From positions 62,001-126,000 of the forward strand of contig JAJNNC010000002.1 of assembly GCA_021730635.1 (NCBI GenBank): DNA of 64,000 nucleotides, read 5' to 3'. This DNA is from Catalimonadaceae bacterium JC749 (GTDB lineage: Bacteria; Bacteroidota; Bacteroidia; Cytophagales; Cyclobacteriaceae). The translations under genes and the position numbers were made by a program. The notes under the pieces are model-generated. The model saw only the letters and a list, made by a program, of their open reading frames with translations. It was not told the origin of the DNA and ran no database searches. Positions 44,401 through 52,636 of this stretch are shown piece after piece; position 1 is the first letter of the stretch, and each line of letters begins with the position of its first letter.

Positions 44401-44521
44401 AGAAGGCAAAGAGCGAAGCAGTGGCAGATACACTTTTACTACCCATCATTTTTATACGGCAGCCTCAGCTTTGATGCCTTCTGGTCTGATGGGCCCTGTG
44501 ACCCTTCTTCAGTCAGAATAA
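41468..44521 (+). CDS. GH106 family alpha-L-rhamnosidase
   Basis: The 1017-residue lipoprotein (lipobox LCHCS) has the GH106 N-terminal pattern (NPPDSARPGVYWYFMDGNLSKE, GIGNLIFLEV) and TIM-barrel segments GVGPGWTGSGGPWVNPAQSMQ, LKMLHMDSWEMGSQNW, AEAFTAESTEAW, TGINRLVYHTFAHKP and PGMTMGPYGVHWDRGQTWW, all characteristic. The family inverts the anomeric configuration and removes alpha-L-rhamnose; Glu residues in DSWEMG and AEAFTA are in the places expected for catalysis. A C-terminal carbohydrate-binding-like domain follows. It is separated from susC by a 734-base gap but lies on the same strand within the locus. Confidence 0.92.
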   Translation: MTLHQKFEPFFGAFILMIVFSLCHCSAPSPSIRADISHLKSGFQNPPDSARPGVYWYFMDGNLSKEAMTADLASMKEVGIGNLIFLEVNVGVPRGPVDFLSEEWQALFKHAVREAERLGIVITLGVGPGWTGSGGPWVNPAQSMQHLVASTLQVSGPATTKVKLPVPAPKKPYFGEGVFTPDLEKQWKDFYEDVAVLAFPSSGADSKIADIDEKALYYRAPYTSVPGVKPYLPSLAEYPDLPKDAVVQKDRILNLTDSLQPDGTLSWNVPAGQWTIMRFGKRNNGAVTRPAPFPGLGFECDKFDTVALNAHLDHYTGALLRSIGTLDSTAIGGLKMLHMDSWEMGSQNWTARFREEFRKRRGYDPLPFYPVYAGNMVESLEVSERFLWDLRLTSQELVLDYHARHLKKYSHTHGFGLSIEPYDMNPNADLALGAVADVPMCEFWSNGFGYDAAFSCIEATSIAHVNGLSVVAAEAFTAESTEAWQQHPASMKNQGDWAFATGINRLVYHTFAHKPLGEDLRPGMTMGPYGVHWDRGQTWWPLVADYHRYISRCQYILQQGRTVADILYLTPEGAPHVFRPPSSALAGDEFMPDRKGYNFDGCSPDQLFQASVQNNQIFFPGGATYQLLVLPMVETMTPELLEKIRSLTNDGATVIGLPPQKSPSLSGYPDCDQKVKTIVQALWGGFTPPASTDKRAYGQGKIIWGGVFSNKEAETLYPGYEPVAALLKEMGREEDFIASAPIRYTHRTTADWDIYFVANRTSQSITSDAVFRTTQGNPECWDPLTGETRKLPEFSVSGTQTTIPLQFEPYQSFFIVFEKGAASTPDKGKNFPEKIAVDTLQGPWQVSFDPQWGGPKEKVVFAQLADWTTRPEEGIKYYSGIAIYRNTFDISEEIAADPEQRLYLDAGTVKNIARVRLNGQDLGVVWTAPWQVDVTGAVKQGTNQLEIEVANLWPNRLIGDEQLPDDGISNGQWPAWLVEGKERSSGRYTFTTHHFYTAASALMPSGLMGPVTLLQSE

Positions 44522-45255
44522 AAATGAACTTTCCATCCCTGTAGATAAAGCTGGAGAGCATAGCTCGCTGAATAGATAACCCTAGTCTTTCTCTGACAGA
44601 ATCAGGGACGAATCAACGCCTGGCATCTGCTTTCTCTGAAATAGCAAAAGGTGCAGTAAAAAATGATTCAGAATATGTAAATGATTTGAACTGCAGGCCA
44701 AAAAATGTTTTTTATTTTAACAGATAAAGCTATTCTCTCTACCCAGATTGTGCCAAAATGTGCATCTTAAATATCATTTTATTCATTTATAAGTTGGGGT
44801 GATGTGGATAAATTGGCTTAACCATTGAAAGATACCCACTCATCTTTCATAGTGGTATTAGACTGGGCGCTGAGTTTGGAGTCAAGGGGTACTGCATGGC
44901 TCCTTTGCTCACAGAGCAGTATTGATAAATCCCGCTAATACCTAAGCATTTTTGGTAGTTTCAGGCTATCCTGTAAAAATGTAACTCATAGCTTGCCTTG
45001 TTCAGGAAACCATTGACCTGACATGGTGAGCTCAGTTTTTCTGGTTGGAGAAAGTAGGAAAATATAGGTCAGGCTACGGCATACACGCTGTATAGGCTTG
45101 TGGCTGACTGACGCAGATCACGGAAAGCAATGGCTGGTACAGCCATGAGTAAACTGAGCGCCCTGCGCAGGGCCTGATGCTATGGCTTACATCTGCTTAC
45201 TGACGAGGAAAACTCTATAAGAGGCTTATATACTAATACTAAAACCTACACAACT
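44522..45255 (+). other. long leader region ahead of the rhamnose-PUL susC
   Basis: This 734-base gap holds no gene of useful size. It contains the second candidate AraC site (44750-44788), an 8-pair stem TGAAAGAT/ATCTTTCA (44826-44833 and 44842-44849), the hairpin ATGGCTG/CAGCCAT (45130-45136 and 45140-45146), and the perfect 14-base palindrome GCCCTGCGCAGGGC (45160-45173). If transcription starts near the AraC site, the mRNA leader exceeds 400 bases. The part after 44900 is less A/T-rich than typical promoter DNA, which would fit a structured leader or a decayed gene. Confidence 0.45.
44750..44788 (+). promoter_or_regulatory. candidate AraC operator, copy 2
   Basis: Same orientation as the copy at 41187-41225 with 31 identical positions of 39 and no gaps. 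It lies 228 bases past the GH106 stop and 467 bases before the susC ATG at 45256. A recurrence of this length next to the regulator's own gene and the transport operon is hard to explain by chance. Confidence 0.55.
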
Positions 45256-48200
45256 ATGAAACAAAACTATCTGATTTGGAGGCAGATCCTGCTTTTACTG
45301 ATTGCCCTTTCCAGTTTAGAACACGCTTATGCCCAAAGCAAGACGGTTTCAGGGAAGGTGACCGCTGCCGAAGACGGGGCTCCCATTCCCGGCGTCAACA
45401 TTCTAGTAAAAAATACGGAAACCGGAACAGTCACGGATGTCAATGGAGATTATACCATTTCGGTGGAAGATGATGCCACTTTGGTGTTTTCTGCCATTGG
45501 ATTCATCACGCAGGAGGCAGTGGTGAATGAGAGGACAGAGATTGACATCACCTTATCCAGCGATGTAAAATCACTTTCCGAAGTAGTCGTCATCGGCTAT
45601 GGTTCACAACGAAAAGCTGATATCACTTCGGCTGTGTCCGTAGTGGATATAGAAAATGTGAAGGAAAGGCCTATCGCCAATCTGACCAGCCTGATGCAAG
45701 GACAAGCCCCCGGGGTAGTGGTCAGGCAAACTACAGGGACACCCGGCGAGGAATTGGAAGTCAGCATTCGTGGTATCAGTTCATTAGGAGCAGGGAGCAA
45801 TCCTTTGTATGTGATCGATGGATTTCCCGTAGGCACTTCTGCCGGGCAATACATCAACCCGGCTGATATTGAAAGTATCACCGTGTTGAAAGATGCGGCT
45901 TCTACCGCCATCTATGGGGCGAGAGGATCTAACGGCGTAATCCTGATTACGACCAAGTCGGCCCAGGCAGATGAAGTGAGATTAACCTTCAATGCCACCT
46001 ATGGCGTACAGAACATACCGGACTCCAGAAGGACCCAAATGATGAACGGCGTGGAGTTCGCTCAGTTCAAGAAGGAAAGTTTTGAAGATAAAATCCGGTA
46101 TTTTGAAGGCAGAGAACCTAGTATTGAAGAAGTACCCATAGATTACCGCTATCCTGAGCAAACCCCGTATTCTACCGATTGGCTGGATGAAATCCTGAAC
46201 CAGAATGCCAGCTTCCAGAATTATAATGTTACCCTGGGGGCAGGAAAGGGAGCGATCAGATCGCTTGTTTCGGTAGGCTATTTAAACCAGGAAGGGGCCG
46301 TGATAGAAACCGGTTTTGAGCGTTTTAACGCCAGAGCTAACATCTATGGGGATATTAATGAAAATATCGCTGTGGGGTGGAATATTGTAGGGGCCTTTAC
46401 CCGGGAGCAATTTGCCAATACGGCAGGACGGGACGCTATTATTGGAAAAGCGTTGTGGGCAGATCCCCGGGAGCCAGTCTATAACGAAGATGGTACTTTC
46501 AATGATTATATAGGAGGACATGACGGGGTTTTTGGTACTTCCAATCCCGTGCAGGAACTTAAGGAAATGGAAAGAAACCGCAATAATACCAATGTATTAA
46601 CCAACGGGTTCCTGGAGTTTACTTTCTTACAGGATTTTACCTTTAAATCATCTGTTAATGCCCGATTGATCAATTTCAGACAAAAGGAGTTTCGCCCTTC
46701 TTTTTTAGCCGGACAGGGCTTTGACCAACCCCCTCCCAGAGAAGCTTATCTGAGAGAATACTATTCTGAGAACGTGAATATCTCAACAGACCAGGTACTG
46801 ACCTATACCAAAGGCCTTGGAGATCATCAGGTGAGTGCCATGGTGGGTTATTCCGCCCAGGAAGAAACAGTCAAAGGAATATCCGCTTCCGGCGATGATT
46901 TTCCTAATGATATTGTCCGGTTTCTGGACGCGGCTGTCAGGGTAGATGCCGGTTCTTCAGAAGAAAGCTGGAGCCTGCTCGCCTATATTGGCCGACTCAA
47001 CTATTCCTTTAAAGACAAATACCTGGTGTCGGCTTCCTATCGACGGGAAGGAAGCTCCCGGTTTGGCGCTAACAACAAATGGGGTAATTTCCCTGCTGTC
47101 TCCGTAGGGTGGCGGCTTTCCGAAGAGCCGTTTATGCGAGACTTCACCTGGCTCACAGACTTAAAGTTACGGGGGAGCTGGGGTGTCACGGGTAACAACA
47201 ACATTGGTAACTATCGCAGCTTGTCTACCCTGAACGCTTCCAACTATATTTTGGGAAGCAACTTTGTGAGCGGTCAGGTATTGAGTTCTTTTCCTAACGT
47301 AAATCTGGGTTGGGAGCAGTCGAATCAGGTCAATGTGGGTATGGATTTGTCACTGCTTGATAACAAGCTGACTTTCACCGCAGAGTACTACAATAAGATT
47401 ACCAATGACATGTTGCTGCCCATTGAGATACCGGTGATCTCCGGCTTTCAAAGTGCTTTCTCCAATATCGGAAAAGTGGAGAACAAAGGGCTGGAACTCG
47501 CCCTGGGGTACAGAACAGCCGTCAATGAGCTCAACCTCTACACTAATTTCAATATCGCCTTCAACCGCAATAAAGTACTGGAGATCCTGGGCGAAAATGA
47601 TGAAATCAGAAATGGGAGTTTTTATAGTAGCTACAACGTGTCGGTGCCTGGTCGGCCTATTGGAATGATCCATGGTTTCAGGATGCTGGGCATTTTCAAT
47701 ACGGAAGATGAAATAGCCGCCTGGCCCACTCAGGATGGTGCTATTCCGGGCGTCTATAAATACGAGGATACCAACGGAGATGGTGTCATTTCTTACGATA
47801 CCGAAGACATGGTGGAAATTGGTAACCCACATCCCAAATTTGTATGGGGCTTTTCGCTCGGCGGAGATTACCGGCAATTTGACCTCAACCTCTTGATTAC
47901 AGGAGCACAGGACTATGATATCTTCAGAAACATAGAAGCCACTACGCTGAATATGGATGGAGTTTTTAACCTCCTGCAGGCCGGTAAAAATCGCTGGCGG
48001 TCGGCAGACAGCCCCGGCAATGGTATCATAGCCACCTCTAACACCTGGAAGTGGGAACGGGAATCCAACTCAAGATACGTGTTTGATGGAAGCCATGCCT
48101 GGGTGAAAAACATTACCCTGGGCTATACGATGCCCGATTGGAAAAATACCCGGGTGTATTTCAGCGTGGACAATCTGCTGTTGATCTCCAACTATCCGGG

Positions 48201-48306
48201 CAATAACCCCGAAGTGAATCAAAGAGGCGGCATCAATCCCGGTTTTGACGATGAAACGTATCCTGTTCCCAGAACATTTTCTCTCGGTGCTGTCCTAAAC
48301 TTTTAG
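45256..48306 (+). CDS. SusC/RagA-family TonB-dependent transporter
   Basis: The 1016-residue product has a signal peptide (cleavage near AYAQS), a carboxypeptidase-D-like domain (about residues 30-105; SGKVTAAEDGAPIPGVNILVK), the SEVVVIGYGSQ linker, plug (VSIRGISSLGAGSNPLYVIDG, GARGSNGVILITTKS) and C-terminal barrel ending in SLGAVLNF. It has no STN domain, unlike the mannan-type SusC, which fits control by an AraC regulator and not by FecI/FecR. SusD follows 4 bases later. Substrate is inferred to be a rhamnose-containing glycan. Confidence 0.95.
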   Translation: MKQNYLIWRQILLLLIALSSLEHAYAQSKTVSGKVTAAEDGAPIPGVNILVKNTETGTVTDVNGDYTISVEDDATLVFSAIGFITQEAVVNERTEIDITLSSDVKSLSEVVVIGYGSQRKADITSAVSVVDIENVKERPIANLTSLMQGQAPGVVVRQTTGTPGEELEVSIRGISSLGAGSNPLYVIDGFPVGTSAGQYINPADIESITVLKDAASTAIYGARGSNGVILITTKSAQADEVRLTFNATYGVQNIPDSRRTQMMNGVEFAQFKKESFEDKIRYFEGREPSIEEVPIDYRYPEQTPYSTDWLDEILNQNASFQNYNVTLGAGKGAIRSLVSVGYLNQEGAVIETGFERFNARANIYGDINENIAVGWNIVGAFTREQFANTAGRDAIIGKALWADPREPVYNEDGTFNDYIGGHDGVFGTSNPVQELKEMERNRNNTNVLTNGFLEFTFLQDFTFKSSVNARLINFRQKEFRPSFLAGQGFDQPPPREAYLREYYSENVNISTDQVLTYTKGLGDHQVSAMVGYSAQEETVKGISASGDDFPNDIVRFLDAAVRVDAGSSEESWSLLAYIGRLNYSFKDKYLVSASYRREGSSRFGANNKWGNFPAVSVGWRLSEEPFMRDFTWLTDLKLRGSWGVTGNNNIGNYRSLSTLNASNYILGSNFVSGQVLSSFPNVNLGWEQSNQVNVGMDLSLLDNKLTFTAEYYNKITNDMLLPIEIPVISGFQSAFSNIGKVENKGLELALGYRTAVNELNLYTNFNIAFNRNKVLEILGENDEIRNGSFYSSYNVSVPGRPIGMIHGFRMLGIFNTEDEIAAWPTQDGAIPGVYKYEDTNGDGVISYDTEDMVEIGNPHPKFVWGFSLGGDYRQFDLNLLITGAQDYDIFRNIEATTLNMDGVFNLLQAGKNRWRSADSPGNGIIATSNTWKWERESNSRYVFDGSHAWVKNITLGYTMPDWKNTRVYFSVDNLLLISNYPGNNPEVNQRGGINPGFDDETYPVPRTFSLGAVLNF

Positions 48307-48310
48307 ACCC

Positions 48311-49819
48311 ATGAAAATGAAAAATCCAATCATCCTATACAGCCTGCTGTTGGGGCTGACCCTGTTTTCCTGTGGCGAAGACTACCTGGAAAAAACAGAC
48401 CCTACCAAGCTTGTGGCCGACAACTTTTATGAAACCGAAACCCAGGTAGCGCAGGCACTCAATGGTGTTTACTCGCAGTTGCAAGGCATCGTGAGCAGCC
48501 AGTGGCAGTACAATGAGTTTACCACCGACAATACCACCCTGCATTTCAATATAGGGGACCGGGGGCAAGGCCCGTCGCTGGAAGCGCTGGAATTTTGGCA
48601 GATCAATCCCTCTACGAGCAATATCAACAACTTGTACAATAGCATATATGAGGCGATGGTCAACATCAACACCACACTGGCGAAGCTGGAAAACGCTACC
48701 TTCGACGAAGCGGCCATTCAGCAGTTTGAAGGTCAGCTGAAATTCTTGAGAGCCTACTATTATTTTCATCTGGTACAGTATTTCGGCGAAGTGATCATCA
48801 TTACCGAACCTCTGGAGACACCTTCAGAAGCCTGGAGCTATGCCCGGCAGCCCGTGGATGAAGTGTATGCGCTTATTGAAAGCGATTTGAATACGGCCGT
48901 TTCCTCCCTGCCTGCCAGTTATGAGGCAAGTGAAACAGGAAGGGTGACCAAAGGGGCGGCCCTGTCTTTGTTAGGGAAAGTGTATCTGACCAAAAAAGAA
49001 TATGACAATGCGATCAATACCCTTACCCAGGTGCTTCCTCTGGGGTATGCCTTACTGCCTTCTTATGCCGATGTGTTTGATCCTCAAAACAAAAATCATC
49101 AGGAGTCTATTTTTGATGTACAGTTCCAGGGCGGGAACGAGCTGGGAGAACACAGTGATTTCATCTATACTTTTGCTCCCAGAGAATCTGAGGGAGCTGT
49201 CATTGATTTTCCGGGACAGAACGGTGGCGGATGGAATGTGCCTACCTTGGATATTATCGCTGCTTATGAAGAAGGAGATCTGCGCAAAGCGGTATCTATA
49301 CAGGAAGGCTATACCAATCTGGCAGGAGAGTGGGTGCCGGTTCCCTTTATCAACAAATACCATCATCCCCATACCATCAGGGGGCGTACAGACGACAACT
49401 GGCCGGTCATACGCTATGCAGACGTGTTGCTAATGCTTTCCGAAGCGATCAACGAGCAGTCAGGACCTACCCCAGATGCCTATGATTACCTGAATCAGGT
49501 GCGGCAGCGGGCTGGGCTGGCTCCCTTGAGCGGACTGGATCAGGAGGCTTTCCGGAGTGCTGTCCTGAAGGAAAGAAGATTAGAGCTGGCTTTTGAGAAC
49601 CACCGTTGGTTTGATTTAAAGCGTACCATGACGCCCGAAGCACTGGCAGCCTTTATGAATGCCTACGGTGCCAAAGAAAGAAGCAATCCTACGACGACCC
49701 GGGGAGGTATTCCGTTTTCTCCTGCCGATTATGTCTTTGAGCCCTATGAAGTCTTATTCCCTATTCCGGCAGACCAGATTGTGATCAACGAGGAATTAAC
49801 CCAAAATCCAGGGTACTGA
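48311..49819 (+). CDS. SusD/RagB-family nutrient-binding lipoprotein
   Basis: The 502-residue lipoprotein (lipobox LTLFSC) starts with EDYLEKTDPTKLVADNFYETETQVAQALNGVY, a standard SusD N-terminus, and has the C-terminal VLKERRLELAFENHRWFDLKR and LFPIPADQIVINEELTQNPGY signatures. It partners the SusC encoded 4 bases upstream. Its TGA stop overlaps the ATG of the GH78 gene (the TGATG overlap at 49817-49821), showing translational coupling. Confidence 0.95.
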   Translation: MKMKNPIILYSLLLGLTLFSCGEDYLEKTDPTKLVADNFYETETQVAQALNGVYSQLQGIVSSQWQYNEFTTDNTTLHFNIGDRGQGPSLEALEFWQINPSTSNINNLYNSIYEAMVNINTTLAKLENATFDEAAIQQFEGQLKFLRAYYYFHLVQYFGEVIIITEPLETPSEAWSYARQPVDEVYALIESDLNTAVSSLPASYEASETGRVTKGAALSLLGKVYLTKKEYDNAINTLTQVLPLGYALLPSYADVFDPQNKNHQESIFDVQFQGGNELGEHSDFIYTFAPRESEGAVIDFPGQNGGGWNVPTLDIIAAYEEGDLRKAVSIQEGYTNLAGEWVPVPFINKYHHPHTIRGRTDDNWPVIRYADVLLMLSEAINEQSGPTPDAYDYLNQVRQRAGLAPLSGLDQEAFRSAVLKERRLELAFENHRWFDLKRTMTPEALAAFMNAYGAKERSNPTTTRGGIPFSPADYVFEPYEVLFPIPADQIVINEELTQNPGY

Positions 49820-52602
49820 TGCGGTATTGGATCGGGATATGTCTCTGGCTTTTTTATCATTTACCTGCACAGGGGGTGGGAGCAGAAACGAACTTCCAGC
49901 CTGTGCAGCTCAAATGTGAGCATAAGCTTTCTCCCCTGGGTGTAGACACGACCCATCCACGCTTTGGCTGGTGGATTGAAGCAGAGACAAGGGGATTCAG
50001 ACAAACGGCTTATCAGATCCTGGTGGCCAGTGCTGAAGAGAAGCTGAACGAACCACAGCCGGATTGTTGGAATTCTGAGAAAGTGACTTCGGATCAGAAT
50101 TTTTTTGTGGTCTATGAGGGTAAACCCTTGCAGTCGGCGCAGCGGTATTACTGGAAAGTGCGGATCTGGGACCAGTCGGGCAAGGCTTCGCCCTGGAGTG
50201 AGACAGCCACCTTTGTCACAGGAATTTTAGAGGCTGATGCCTGGAACAGTGCTTCCTGGATTGCCTATGAGCAGCTTCCGGATAGCATGAAAGTGGTACC
50301 GGGTGTGCATGGGAGTGGCGATGCGTTGGGCCCTCTGGCAAAAAAAAGAGCTGTGATTCCCTATTTCAGAAAAGAAGTGTCTTTGCCAGAAAAGGTAAAG
50401 GAGGCTTTTTTGTTGGTTTCCGGCCTGGGGCAATATGAATTTTATATCAATGGAAAGAAAGTAGGTAATGACTTTCTCACACCCGGCTGGACCGATTATG
50501 CAGAAAGTTGCTTGTACAATACCTATGAAGTAACGGAGTATTTGCGTCGTGGCGACAACGCCTTGGGAGCCATCGTGGGTACCGGCTTTTTCTACGTAAA
50601 CCGGGAGCGCTACCGGAAGCTGGTCATCGCACAAGGATATCCCATGCTGCGGGCGAAACTCATCATCCGTTTACAGGATGGAAGTGTGCAGGAAATAGTC
50701 ACAGACAAGAGCTGGCAGGCAACCCCTTCTCCCATCACCTTTACCAGCATCTACGGAGGTGAAGATTATAATGCCAACCTGGAGCAACCCAGGTGGAACC
50801 AGCCAGGGTATAATCAGGAAGATTGGAAGCCTGTCATCCTCACAGAAGGGCCTGGGGGAACTATGAAGGCACAGATAGAATATCCGTTGCAGGTGATGGA
50901 TACCCTGGAAGTACAGGCTGTTTCTTCTCCCGAACCCGGAAAGATACTCTATGATTTTGGTCAGAATGCTTCCGGCATCCTTCATCTGCAAGTGCAGGGC
51001 AAAAAAGGAGATACGGTAAGAATCACACCGGCCGAACTGCTGGATGAAAAAGGATTGCCTTACCAGGGAGCTTCCGGTGGACCTTATTATTTTGAATACG
51101 TTCTCAAAGGAGAAGATATAGAAGCATGGACACCCCGTTTTACCTATTATGGTTTCCGCTATGCGCTGGTAGAAGGGGCTGTGCCCGACACAGTACAGGA
51201 TACAGCTGAAGCACAGATCATAGGGTTGAAGTTTTTGCATGTCCGCAACAGCGCCCCTGTTACAGGCACCTTCGCCTGTTCCAATCCCCTCATGAATCAG
51301 ATTCATGCGCTGATCCTGTGGTCTGTCAAAAGTAATTTTGCCAGTGTAGCTACCGATTGCCCGCATCGTGAAAAGCTGGGTTGGCTGGAAGTGGTTCACC
51401 TGATAGGTGGGTCTATCAAACATAATTTTGACCTCTACCATCTGTATAAAAAAATTGTTCATGATATGATGGAGGCACAGTTGCCCAATGGGCTGGTGCC
51501 GGATATTGCGCCAGAGTATGTGCCTTTTGAGGGTGGCTTTCGGGATTCACCCGAATGGGGCAGTGCCAGTGTGATTGTACCCTGGTATCTATACCAATGG
51601 TATGGCGATACCAGTCTGTTGAAAACAGCCTATCCCATGATGAAAGCGTATGTGGCTTATTTAGGTAGCAAAGCAGACGGTCATATTCTTTCTCATGGCC
51701 TGGGCGACTGGTTTGATCTGGGACCCGAAACACCGGGACCTTCCCAGCTGACACCCATCGCGCTAACTGCCACCGCTATCTACTATTACGATGTAGCTGT
51801 GTTGAGTCGGGTAGCTTCTCTTTTGGATGAAAAAACTGATGCCAATGCGTATCAGCAACTGGCTGAGGACATCAAAGCCGCTTTTAACCAAAAGTTTTTT
51901 GATGAAGAAACCAAGGTGATCGCTACCGGTAGCCAGACCTCCTTTGCCATGCCCCTATTTGTCGGACTGGTAGCAGAAGAAGACAAGCCTGCCGTTTTTC
52001 AGAATCTGGTAGATTCCATACAGGCCAACGGCCAAGCCCTGACTGCCGGGGATGTGGGATACAGTTTTCTGGTTCGGACTTTAGACCAGGGAGGTGCGGC
52101 AGAACTGCTTTATGCGATGAATAACCGCAGCGATGTGCCGGGTTATGGCTACCAGTTGGCACATGGGGCTACCGCCCTGACGGAGTCCTGGCCAGCTTTG
52201 AAATATGTGTCTAATAACCATATGATGCTGGGTCACCTGATGGAATGGTTTTACAGTGGGCTGGGTGGAATCCGCCAACAGGAAGCCTCAGTGGGATACC
52301 GTAAAATTCAGGTAGCTCCGCAATTGGTGGAAGATATAGACTGGGCAGAAGCCTCCTATGAAGCGGTTACCGGAGAGATCAGAGTACAATGGAGAAAAAA
52401 CAGCCGGAATATTAGGCTGAATGTAGTGATTCCCGCGAATACCGTAGCAGAAATACGCTTGCCAGCATCTGACATGGATGCTTTGACAGAAAGCGGACAA
52501 CCGGTTCGGCAGGTAGCGGGCATAGAAAACCTGAGGCATGAACAAGGTACCACCATCCTAACGGTGGGTTCCGGTACTTATGACTTTAAGGTTTCTCTGT
52601 AA
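49819..52602 (+). CDS. GH78 family alpha-L-rhamnosidase
   Basis: The 927-residue secreted enzyme has a signal peptide (LWLFYHLPAQGVGA), N-terminal beta domains (CEHKLSPLGVDTTHPRFGWWIE, the Bac_rhamnosid_N opening), and the (alpha/alpha)6 catalytic barrel, with TDCPHREKLGWLE containing an acidic catalytic region, AQLPNGLVPDIAPEY and HGATALTESWPALKYVSNNH near the C-terminus. It hydrolyses terminal alpha-L-rhamnosides. The start codon overlaps the susD stop. Together with the GH106 enzymes it defines the PUL as rhamnoside-directed. Confidence 0.94.
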   Translation: MRYWIGICLWLFYHLPAQGVGAETNFQPVQLKCEHKLSPLGVDTTHPRFGWWIEAETRGFRQTAYQILVASAEEKLNEPQPDCWNSEKVTSDQNFFVVYEGKPLQSAQRYYWKVRIWDQSGKASPWSETATFVTGILEADAWNSASWIAYEQLPDSMKVVPGVHGSGDALGPLAKKRAVIPYFRKEVSLPEKVKEAFLLVSGLGQYEFYINGKKVGNDFLTPGWTDYAESCLYNTYEVTEYLRRGDNALGAIVGTGFFYVNRERYRKLVIAQGYPMLRAKLIIRLQDGSVQEIVTDKSWQATPSPITFTSIYGGEDYNANLEQPRWNQPGYNQEDWKPVILTEGPGGTMKAQIEYPLQVMDTLEVQAVSSPEPGKILYDFGQNASGILHLQVQGKKGDTVRITPAELLDEKGLPYQGASGGPYYFEYVLKGEDIEAWTPRFTYYGFRYALVEGAVPDTVQDTAEAQIIGLKFLHVRNSAPVTGTFACSNPLMNQIHALILWSVKSNFASVATDCPHREKLGWLEVVHLIGGSIKHNFDLYHLYKKIVHDMMEAQLPNGLVPDIAPEYVPFEGGFRDSPEWGSASVIVPWYLYQWYGDTSLLKTAYPMMKAYVAYLGSKADGHILSHGLGDWFDLGPETPGPSQLTPIALTATAIYYYDVAVLSRVASLLDEKTDANAYQQLAEDIKAAFNQKFFDEETKVIATGSQTSFAMPLFVGLVAEEDKPAVFQNLVDSIQANGQALTAGDVGYSFLVRTLDQGGAAELLYAMNNRSDVPGYGYQLAHGATALTESWPALKYVSNNHMMLGHLMEWFYSGLGGIRQQEASVGYRKIQVAPQLVEDIDWAEASYEAVTGEIRVQWRKNSRNIRLNVVIPANTVAEIRLPASDMDALTESGQPVRQVAGIENLRHEQGTTILTVGSGTYDFKVSL

Positions 52603-52636
52603 TGGCCAGAATAAGAATTATCAGAAAAGGTAAAAT

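Noticed and set aside
50671-51462. 263-codon minus-strand frame inside GH78
   Set aside because: Antisense shadow of a gene with clear GH78 motifs; Cys- and Arg-rich composition without domain signals.
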